Source: Acidovorax defluvii | Lineage (GTDB): Bacteria; Pseudomonadota; Gammaproteobacteria; Burkholderiales; Burkholderiaceae_C | Assembly: GCA_003268905.1 (NCBI GenBank) | Contig: QLTU01000006.1 | Span: 1 to 64,000, forward strand | DNA length: 64,000 nucleotides | Direction of reading: 5' to 3' | In this document: positions 1 through 7,595 of the stretch, one piece after another | Numbering within the stretch: the first letter of the stretch is position 1 | How the letters are laid out: each line of letters begins with the position of its first letter | The notes under the pieces: model-generated | The model's database searches: none | What the model saw: the letters and a program-made list of their open reading frames with translations, nothing else | What the model was told of the DNA's origin: nothing | Made by a program: the position numbers and the translations under genes

Positions 1-2
1 TG

Positions 3-206
3 AACGAAAACCACAATGGATTGCTGCGCCAGTACTTCCCCAAGGCAATGAGCCTGGCGGGGGTCACGCAAGACCAAGTGGATGAGGCGGTGTATTCACT
101 GAACCACCGGCCACGCAAGTGCCTGGGCTGGCGTACTCCGCATGAGGTGTTCTATGGGCTGGAGATCACTCCGCTTAGACTTGAGATTCGCGCACTTCGT
201 ACTTGA
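3..206 (+). CDS. IS30-family transposase, C-terminal fragment (runs off left edge)
   Basis: This is the last 67 codons of an open frame that enters from outside the window. The translation contains NENHNGLLRQYFPK and LNHRPRKCLGWRTPHEVF, the conserved end of IS30-family DDE transposases; the glutamate region and the N-R-P-R-K-C-L-G-W block are typical of the catalytic domain's end. The frame closes normally with TGA, so the 3' end looks intact. Whether the element is complete cannot be judged because its left part is missing. The insertion sequence end should lie within about 40 bp after the stop, but I could not define the inverted repeat. Confidence 0.85.
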   Translation, partial: NENHNGLLRQYFPKAMSLAGVTQDQVDEAVYSLNHRPRKCLGWRTPHEVFYGLEITPLRLEIRALRT

Positions 207-240
207 ATCCGCGTGTCAAAATTGCCTCTGGTGCTTATGT

Positions 241-275
241 ATAAAGCGCTAATAGCTATTAAATTAATAGCAAAT
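241..275. repeat. Dispersed AGCTATT/AGCGCT palindrome, copy 1
   Basis: AT-rich inverted repeat (GCTATTAAATTAATAGC, 257-273) preceded by AAAGCGCTAAT. The same 17-bp core recurs at 6880 and 22593 and, with one change, at 16189. It lies between the IS30 end and the DUF805 gene. Confidence 0.7.
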
Positions 276-413
276 GGGGGTGCGAGTCGACGCCGCTGCA
301 GCGATCCGACGGACGTGGCCACGCACATGCACTTGTCGCACTGCCCGCCTATCATGCTCCGGGGCACTCGCCCGCAATTCGTCAGCATTCAACCAAGACA
401 GAGGGAATTCACC

Positions 414-744
414 ATGGATTTTGTTCAGGCAATCAAGTCGTGTCTGGGTCAGTACGCCACGTTCTCGGGCCGCGCGTCGCGCTCCGAATACTGGTGGTTT
501 TTTCTGTTCCAGGTGCTGGTCATGGTGGCCACCGGCATGCTGGGGGATGTGATCAACGGCCTTGCATCGCTGGCACTGTTGTTGCCGGCACTGGCGGTGG
601 GAACGCGCCGCTTGCACGACATCGGCCACGGGGTGGTGGCAGCTGCTTTTGTTGACCGGGATTGGTTTCTTTGTCTTGCTGTACTGGTGGGTGCAACCTA
701 CCGACGGTGCGTCCAACAGCTACGGCGAGCCCCCTGCAGCATGA
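414..744 (+). pseudogene. DUF805 membrane protein, frameshifted
   Basis: The first frame starts at ATG 414 and reads MDFVQAIKSCLGQYATFSGR, RASRSEYWWFFLF and TRRLHDIG, the conserved start and middle of small inner-membrane DUF805 proteins. After HDIG (around 626) the expected continuation, RSGWWQLLLLTGIG, is found only in the next frame (GWWQLLLLTGIGFFVLLYWW, then YGEPPAA, stop at 742-744). Comparing the bases, a net loss of two bases (or gain of one) near 627-631 explains the switch. Read without correction the first frame runs to 749 with an unrelated tail. It is either a true broken gene or a sequencing error. DUF805 function is unknown. Confidence 0.75.
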
Positions 745-751
745 CATGAAG

Positions 752-783
752 AAAGCCCGCAGGCCAAAAGATCTGCGGGCTTT
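752..783 (-). terminator. groEL terminator
   Basis: Perfect 10-bp stem AAAGCCCGCA / TGCGGGCTTT with a 12-nt loop, between the convergent DUF805 and groEL 3' ends. It is T-rich on both sides, so it may work in both directions. Confidence 0.75.
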
Positions 784-827
784 TCGTGGGGCTGCGCAGC
801 CAGGGCGGCTGCGCGAGGGCCAGGCAA

Positions 828-2498
<1,671 letters not shown>

Positions 2499-2584
2499 CT
2501 AAAAATTTGTGAAACAGATGACTATGTCGGGAAAAGAATTGCGTAGCGAGCGGTTCACAGGCTAGGCGGACGGAGCGCAGGAAC

Positions 2585-2617
2585 CGGAACGTACTTGCCT
2601 AGTACGTGAGGATTCCG
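2585..2617. repeat. Palindrome in groES-groEL spacer
   Basis: The 7-bp stem ACGTACT / AGTACGT (2589-2595, 2601-2607) sits inside a longer imperfect inverted repeat (CCGGA...TTCCG). The surrounding 100 bp is GC-rich and non-coding. It resembles intergenic repeats I recall from Burkholderiales, but that needs a search. As RNA it would form a hairpin between the two chaperonin cistrons. Confidence 0.5.
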
Positions 2618-2656
2618 AGCACCGCCCAACGACGCATGTGGGCCGCGCAGTAGCAA

Positions 2657-2947
2657 TTACTTCTCGACAACGGCGAACAGGTCGTCTTCTTTCATGACCA
2701 AGAGTTCGTCGCCGCCGACCTTGACGGTCTGGCCCGAGTACTTGCCGAACAGAACGCGGTCGCCGACCTTCACGCTCATGGCAATACGGTCGCCGTCTTC
2801 GTCGTGCTTGCCTGGGCCGACGGCCAGCACTTCACCTTGATCAGGCTTTTCAGCGGCGTTGTCGGGGATCACGATGCCGGAGGCGGTCGTGGTTTCGCTT
2901 TCGATGCGCTTGACGATCACGCGATCGTTCAGGGGGCGAAGGTTCAT
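2657..2947 (-). CDS. groS: Co-chaperonin GroES (Hsp10)
   Basis: 96-residue lid subunit of the GroEL/ES folding machine. It reads [14 protein letters not shown], has the mobile-loop region [16 protein letters not shown] and ends DDLFAVVEK, all typical. I chose ATG 2947 rather than an upstream in-frame start at 2971 because AGGAG lies at suitable spacing and the family begins with this Met. It is first gene of the groES-groEL operon, controlled by the promoter and CIRCE element upstream. Confidence 0.98.
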   Translation of the reverse strand: MNLRPLNDRVIVKRIESETTTASGIVIPDNAAEKPDQGEVLAVGPGKHDEDGDRIAMSVKVGDRVLFGKYSGQTVKVGGDELLVMKEDDLFAVVEK

Positions 2948-3038
2948 TGCATTGCTCCTGTTGACTGACAATAAAAAGCCGGATTACGAAGCGCCCGGGA
3001 CTCGGACGCTGCCAAACTGCCTCCTCGCAAGTGCTTTG

Positions 3039-3065
3039 CTAGCACTCGTTTGGGGTGAGTGCTAA
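3039..3065. promoter_or_regulatory. CIRCE operator (HrcA binding site)
   Basis: The sequence is CTAGCACTC - 9 nt - GAGTGCTAA. This matches the CIRCE consensus (TTAGCACTC-N9-GAGTGCTAA) with one mismatch in the outer base of the left arm. CIRCE is the binding site of the HrcA heat-shock repressor. It begins exactly where the -10 hexamer ends, about 90 bp before groES. Confidence 0.93.
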
Positions 3066-3093
3066 TGATACGGGCATTTGTGGCCGTTTCAAG
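3065..3093 (-). promoter_or_regulatory. Overlapping sigma-32 / sigma-70 promoter of groES-groEL
   Basis: On the minus strand CTTGAA (3093-3088), 13 nt, then CCCGTATC fits the sigma-32 heat-shock pattern. Shifted by one base, TTGAAA - 16 nt - TATCAT (3070-3065) is a good sigma-70 promoter (5/6 in each hexamer). Transcription would start inside the CIRCE element, so HrcA bound there would block it. The remaining upstream stretch to 3304 shows only a small CCCCTG/CAGGGG hairpin near 3097-3114 and nothing else I can name. Confidence 0.7.
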
Positions 3094-3304
3094 ACGCCCC
3101 TGTGCGAGCAGGGGATTTTGGGTGGGGTTGCAGCGTGCAGTCACCCTGATGGGTGTGCCCTGGCCAGACCGTGTTGCGCTCACCTGGCCGTGCGTTTATG
3201 CGGGGGGTTGAGTGCCGCAAAAATATAGGCTAATTGGGCAATGCCAGCAAGCACTTGCGCCTGTTTTTGCTCCCAATCATGTGGATCGGAGTCATTGAGC
3301 TTAC

Positions 3305-4597
3305 TCAGGCCCCCTGCCGGGCCACCAGCGCATCCAGCCCCATGGCGCGGATGGTGATGGCGGCGGCGTCGGCGTCAGCGCGGTCGCTGTAGGGTCCCAC
3401 CCGCACTCTTAGTCGGCGCTTTTTGCCCACCCGTGTTTCCTGCCGAAAGGCAGGCAGGCCCTCGTTGAGCAAGCGCGCCTGGGCCTTGCGGGCATTGGCT
3501 TCTTCGGCAAAAAGACCAACGTTGATGTAATAGCCCGGCGCAGTGCCGACCGCTGGCAGGGGTTGGGCGGTGCTGGCGGAGGCAGTGGTGTCTGGCGGTG
3601 CTGCCGGGGTGTCGGGAGCGGATGCCCTGGCCTTGGCCTGAGGCGGCGAGAGGCGTTTTGGGGGCGTGGCCTTGTCTGCGGCCTGCGCCAGGGGCGCTGC
3701 GGCAGGAGGGGTGGAGGCGGCGGGTTGTGGTTGAGCAGCAGGAGCAGCAGCAGGAGCAGGAGCAGGAGCAGGAGCCTGTTCGGAAGCTGCCGCTGGCACC
3801 GGGGTAGGCATTGTTTCCGAGGTGGGCAATTGGCCCGCTGTGGCGCTGTCGGTCGCTGCTGGCGACGGCAGTGCTGCGGGTTCGGACGCCACAGGCTGGG
3901 CCGGCATGGTGCCTGGCTGCAGGAGCGGACCGGGTGGCGTGGTGGGCGCAGCGGGTTCGGGAGGCACGGGGCGAACCGGGGCAACGGGCGTGGAAGAGTC
4001 TGCCCCCGCCGTGCCGGTGGAAGGCATTGCCAGATAGGCACCGGCAGCGGCCAGCGCCAAGGCCAGATTACCAGCCACCAGCCAGGCGAGCCGTTTCCAG
4101 GAGCTGGCTTGCCGCGCCAGCAGTGCGCAGGCTTCGTTGAGTGTGTGTGTGGCGGTAAGGGCCCGCGCTATTTTTTTGTGGGTATCGGCATGCAGCAGGG
4201 CATTGCCGTAAAGGCCAGGCACGGCACAACTGAGCAGTACAAACGCCGCCGCCACGCCCCATTCCACTGCCTCGGGCCACTCCAGCAGCGGGCGCCCCAC
4301 CCCGAACACCAGCAGTGCCACGCCCTCGGCCGCCGCCACATACACCAGCGCCGCGCCCCACAGCTGGCGAAACACCATCCAGTTCAGGGTGCACAGGCTG
4401 GCGGCCCAGTTCCAGCTGGTGGTGGTGCGGCCCGCCTCATCGAAGCGCGCAAAAATCGGCAGATAGCGGGACAGATGCACGGGGCCCAGCGCCGCGCTGT
4501 AAAGGGCCGTCAAGGCGATGTCGGACCGGGGTTTCGACGGCAGCTGTGCGGTAATTTCTGCAGATTCCGTGGTGGCGTGCATGGCTGATTCTGGCAT
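3305..4597 (-). CDS. DUF2628-like membrane protein with C-terminal SPOR domain
   Basis: About 430 residues. The N-terminal half has a WNWAASLCTLNWMVFRQLW motif resembling DUF2628 membrane proteins and several hydrophobic segments, the last being AWLVAGNLALALAAAGAYLA. A long Pro/Ala-rich linker follows, partly made of a repeated Ala-Pro tract coded near 3735-3776. The last 75 residues (GYYINVGLFAEEANARKAQARL ... LRVRVGPYSDRADADAA) form a SPOR domain, which in other proteins binds denuded septal peptidoglycan. A division or envelope role is therefore inferred. The start is uncertain: ATG 4597 and ATG 4582 are both possible and neither has a clear ribosome site. It stands alone on this strand. 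Confidence 0.8.
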   Translation of the reverse strand: MPESAMHATTESAEITAQLPSKPRSDIALTALYSAALGPVHLSRYLPIFARFDEAGRTTTSWNWAASLCTLNWMVFRQLWGAALVYVAAAEGVALLVFGVGRPLLEWPEAVEWGVAAAFVLLSCAVPGLYGNALLHADTHKKIARALTATHTLNEACALLARQASSWKRLAWLVAGNLALALAAAGAYLAMPSTGTAGADSSTPVAPVRPVPPEPAAPTTPPGPLLQPGTMPAQPVASEPAALPSPAATDSATAGQLPTSETMPTPVPAAASEQAPAPAPAPAAAPAAQPQPAASTPPAAAPLAQAADKATPPKRLSPPQAKARASAPDTPAAPPDTTASASTAQPLPAVGTAPGYYINVGLFAEEANARKAQARLLNEGLPAFRQETRVGKKRRLRVRVGPYSDRADADAAAITIRAMGLDALVARQGA

Positions 4598-4740
4598 GTG
4601 CCGATCCGCAGGCCACGCGGTTGGACCGTGGTGTTGCAGCGGCGCAGCGGCCCTTGCCCGCAGTTGCAGAGGCGGCCGCCGGGCCGTGCGGGAGGCGCCG
4701 GGTTGGCAGTGCAGGTGCGTGGGCCGTGGAATATATGCCA

Positions 4741-4790
4741 AAACGGCCGCTAGCCCTTTTGGATAAAGCGCTAGGAGCTATCAAAATTGA
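4741..4790. repeat. Dispersed palindrome, copy 2
   Basis: Two arms, CGGCCGCTAGCCCTTTT and AAAGCGCTAGGAGCTATC, form an imperfect inverted repeat of the family seen throughout the window. It lies upstream of the SPOR gene, within a 360-bp gap that also holds the heptamer array. Confidence 0.65.
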
Positions 4791-4892
4791 TGGTGCCGAT
4801 GGGGTGCAGCACACACCGTTCGCGCAGGGTGAAACCATTCCACGAGTTCAATGTGAACGGCTCCAGCCATATGGCACCGGCCCCGCCCCCAG

Positions 4893-4934
4893 CACCATGC
4901 ACCATGCACCATGCACCATGCACCATGCACCATG
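4893..4934. repeat. Heptamer tandem repeat (CACCATG x6)
   Basis: Six perfect head-to-tail copies of the 7-bp unit CACCATG. It lies 24 bp past the stop of the TerB-like gene and about 300 bp upstream of the SPOR gene on the same strand. Such arrays change length by slippage; because it is non-coding, any effect would be on transcription or on the mRNA. Confidence 0.95.
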
Positions 4935-4957
4935 CGAGGCGCGGCCCTGTGGGTTGC

Positions 4958-5929
4958 TTATGCCCCCCGCACCATCGCCAGGATCTGCCCTGCGTCCAGC
5001 GTAGCGGCCTTCTGCTGGATTTGCGGCAGGTACTGCGTCTGCAGTTGCTTGGCGGGGCCGAGCAGGTTCTGGAAGGTTTCGCGCAGCATGGCCGTGCTCA
5101 TCACCCGGCCGCCCGCGTAGTAGCGCCGGGCTACCTGCCCCAGCGCGTAGGTGGTGGCAAACGAAAACGCCATGCCGGTGGCGGCACCGCCCATGCGGCC
5201 CAGGGTTTTGCCCGCTGCCTTGCCCAAGAGGCCACCGAGCAACTTGCGGCCAAACTGCTCCAGGTATTGCGAGGTCAGGCCCACCCCGGCGGCGGCGATG
5301 AATTCCTTGATGTGGCCCTGGTCCAGCTCTACGCCGTAGGCCTTGCCAATGCCATACACCATCTTCACCTGCAGCGGAATGATGGCCATCGACGCCCACG
5401 ACTGCGGCAGCAACTCCAGTGCGCCGTTGAGCAGGGCGTAGTTGAGGATGGATTTGTCCAGGTCCGCATCCGATGTGCCCGTGGCGGGGGCAGCGGGCGC
5501 GGTACCCGGTGCTGCTACTGCAGGCAGGGTGGGCGGGATGGCTTTTTCTGCCACATCCACCAGCGCATCGGCTTCCTGGTCAAACGCCGCAGTCTGCTGG
5601 GCATCGAGTTGCAGCGCCGTTTTGAGCGTGGCCAGAAAGTCGCGCTCGGCCGCCGTCTGGCGGCCGTCCACATCGCACACGCACACCGCCATTTCGTAGG
5701 CCAGCTGGCGCTGCATGGGGTCACCCAAGGCGCTGGCCGCCGCCTGCACACTGGTGCGCTGCAGCAGCACGTCCTGGTAGATGCGCGGCAGGTCGGCCAT
5801 GCCCGCGTCGCCAGCCAGCGACTGGGCCAGGCGGCGGATTTCCTCGCGCTCGGTGTCGTCCTTGCTGCCGTCGGCAAATGCGGCCAAAAGGGCAATGGTA
5901 AGAATGGATTTTTGCTGGTCCAGGTTCAT
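4958..5929 (-). CDS. TerB-like / DUF533-type protein with YcjF-like C-terminal region
   Basis: 323 residues. The N-terminal 130 residues (ILTIALLAAFADGSKDDTEREEI...) look like the helical TerB domain, with the acidic ADGxxDxxE pattern that binds metal in TerB relatives. The C-terminal half (ILNYALLNGALELLPQSWASM ... GIGKAYGVEL ... GKTLGRMGGAATG) resembles the YcjF/DUF697 hydrophobic region that inserts into membranes. These proteins are often annotated as tellurite-resistance TerB family, but a role in tellurite resistance here is not supported by neighbours. The gene is divergent from the DsbA-family gene, and its start ATG 5929 is preceded by ACCTGCCACC with no strong ribosome site. Confidence 0.75.
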   Translation of the reverse strand: MNLDQQKSILTIALLAAFADGSKDDTEREEIRRLAQSLAGDAGMADLPRIYQDVLLQRTSVQAAASALGDPMQRQLAYEMAVCVCDVDGRQTAAERDFLATLKTALQLDAQQTAAFDQEADALVDVAEKAIPPTLPAVAAPGTAPAAPATGTSDADLDKSILNYALLNGALELLPQSWASMAIIPLQVKMVYGIGKAYGVELDQGHIKEFIAAAGVGLTSQYLEQFGRKLLGGLLGKAAGKTLGRMGGAATGMAFSFATTYALGQVARRYYAGGRVMSTAMLRETFQNLLGPAKQLQTQYLPQIQQKAATLDAGQILAMVRGA

Positions 5930-6210
5930 GGTGGCAGGTCTCGTGCGGCGTTAAAAATGGTGAGGGGCGGATAGCAAGCGCCTTGGCGCAGCACCAACGC
6001 GGTGCTGTGCAAGTGCCGTTCATACAGATGCAGTCTAGGCAAGCTTGTTTCAACGCCACAGTTTGTGTGGAATTGTGGGCGGGTGCCAGGCAATGGCGTG
6101 GCACAACCAGGCGTTGCAAATACCTCGCCTGTAGCCGCAGTGCCCCGCTGGCGGCGCAGGCATTGCCGAGTCACTACCATGCAGCTTTTGCCCGCCGGAG
6201 CCACTTTGCC

Positions 6211-6867
6211 ATGACTGCCACGCCTACTGCCCTCAAGATTGATTTTGTCTCTGACGTGTCCTGCCCCTGGTGCATCATCGGCCTCAAGGCGCTGGAGCAG
6301 GCGGCAGACAGGCTCAAGGATGAAGTCGCGGTCGACCTGCACTTTCAGCCTTTCGAGCTGAACCCGCAGATGGCACTGGAAGGCCAGGACATTGGCGAGC
6401 ACCTGCACGAAAAGTACGGCGCCTCGCCCGAGCAGAGCCAGAAGAACCGCGAATCCATTGCCGCGCGCGGTGCCGAGCTGGGATTCACCTTCGGCATGGA
6501 CAAGCGCAGCCGCATCTACAACACCTTTGATGCGCACCGCCTGCTGCACTGGGCGCAAGAGCACGGCCTGCAGCGAGCGCTCAAACATGCGCTGTTCACG
6601 GCGTATTTCACCGATGGGCAGGACCCCAGCAGCCACGAAGTGCTGGTGCGGGTGGCGGGCGAGGTGGGGCTGAACCCCGATGCCGCCCGCGAGCTGCTGG
6701 CCTCAGACCGCTATGCCACCGAGGTGCGCGAGCGCGAGCAGTTCTATCAGCAGCAGGGCATTCACTCGGTGCCCGCGATCATCATCAACGACCGCCACCT
6801 GATCTCGGGCGGGCAGCCGGTGGAGGTGTTCGAACAGGCGCTGCGCCAGATTGCGGCGCAGGGTTGA
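6211..6867 (+). CDS. DsbA-family (FrnE-like) thiol oxidoreductase
   Basis: 218-residue cytosolic thioredoxin-fold protein. The redox motif CPWC is at residues 18-21 in KIDFVSDVSCPWC, followed by the helical insertion and the cis-Pro region GIHSVPAIIINDRHLISGGQ near the end. This order and length match the FrnE / 2-hydroxychromene isomerase-like DsbA subfamily. There is no signal peptide, so it acts in the cytoplasm, probably as a disulfide isomerase or oxidoreductase; the substrate is unknown. I chose ATG 6211 because the conserved domain starts there, although the frame is open upstream. A dispersed palindrome follows the stop. Confidence 0.88.
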   Translation: MTATPTALKIDFVSDVSCPWCIIGLKALEQAADRLKDEVAVDLHFQPFELNPQMALEGQDIGEHLHEKYGASPEQSQKNRESIAARGAELGFTFGMDKRSRIYNTFDAHRLLHWAQEHGLQRALKHALFTAYFTDGQDPSSHEVLVRVAGEVGLNPDAARELLASDRYATEVREREQFYQQQGIHSVPAIIINDRHLISGGQPVEVFEQALRQIAAQG

Positions 6868-6876
6868 TGGGGTTGA

Positions 6877-6945
6877 TTTGCTATTAAATTAATAGCTGTT
6901 AGCGCTTTAAGGGTAAGGGCTAGAGGCTGATTTCATTAAAAAACC
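6877..6945. repeat. Dispersed palindrome, copy 3
   Basis: GCTATTAAATTAATAGC followed by GTTAGCGCTTT and AAGGGCTAGAGGCTGATTT. Its first core is identical to copies at 257 and 22593. It lies just after the DsbA-family gene. Confidence 0.7.
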
Positions 6946-7085
6946 AGCCGGGTGCCCCATGTGAACCAGTACGTGATCCATCCTCAAAGGCTGGGTTTGT
7001 TACCGCCTGCATGCAAGGGGCAGGCCCTTCGACTAGCCCAGGATGAAAGGCGTTGAAGGGCTGCCCCGGCGTAGAACCCGCCGGT

Positions 7086-7595
7086 TCACTTGCGCAGCGG
7101 AATCGGCGTGGCGCGGTCCACCGGCACGGCGGTTACGCTGTTCTGGGGCGAACCGTCGATCAGCTTTTCCGAATAGGTGAGGTAGACCAGCGTGTTGCGC
7201 GCCGGGTCCACCATGCGCACGATGCGCAGGCGCTTGAACAGGATCGACATGCGCTCGCTGAACACTTCTTCCTGCTTCTTGAGCGGCTCAGGGATGCTGA
7301 TGGCACCTACCTGGCGGCAGGCGATCGATGCCTCTGCGCGGTCTTCGGCCAGGCCGAGCGTGCCTTTGACGCCCCCGATGCGCGCGCGCGACACATAGCA
7401 GGTCACGCCCTGCACGCCGGGGTCGTCGTAGGCCTCCACGATGATGTCGTGGTCGCGTCCGATCCACTGAAAGGCCGTGTCCACAGTGCCGATTTTTTCA
7501 CCGGAAGCGGCCAGCGCAGCGCCTGACAGCAGGGTGGAGGCCAGCAGGCCCCCGGCCACAGCCGCCCGACCTGCCCATCGGCGCGCGGCCATCAT
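7086..7595 (-). CDS. creA: CreA family periplasmic protein
   Basis: 169 residues. The N-terminus MMAARRWAGRAAVAGGLLAS followed by TLLSGAALA-ASG is a clear Sec signal peptide. The mature part begins GEKIGTVDTAFQWIG and contains DPGVQGVTCYVSRARIGG and the AEDRAEASIACRQVG block that define CreA, a small conserved protein of unknown biochemical function. ATG 7595 overlaps the stop of cphA as ATGA, which implies translational coupling; ATG 7592 is also possible. Its coupling to cyanophycin synthetase is noteworthy, since CreA has no known link to that polymer. Confidence 0.9.
   Translation of the reverse strand: MMAARRWAGRAAVAGGLLASTLLSGAALAASGEKIGTVDTAFQWIGRDHDIIVEAYDDPGVQGVTCYVSRARIGGVKGTLGLAEDRAEASIACRQVGAISIPEPLKKQEEVFSERMSILFKRLRIVRMVDPARNTLVYLTYSEKLIDGSPQNSVTAVPVDRATPIPLRK

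Noticed and set aside
207-245. Right inverted repeat of the IS30 element
   Set aside because: The left end is outside the window, so no terminal repeat can be matched.
5930-6210. Possible regulatory RNA between the TerB-like and DsbA-family genes
   Set aside because: No strong hairpin, terminator or promoter hexamers stood out.
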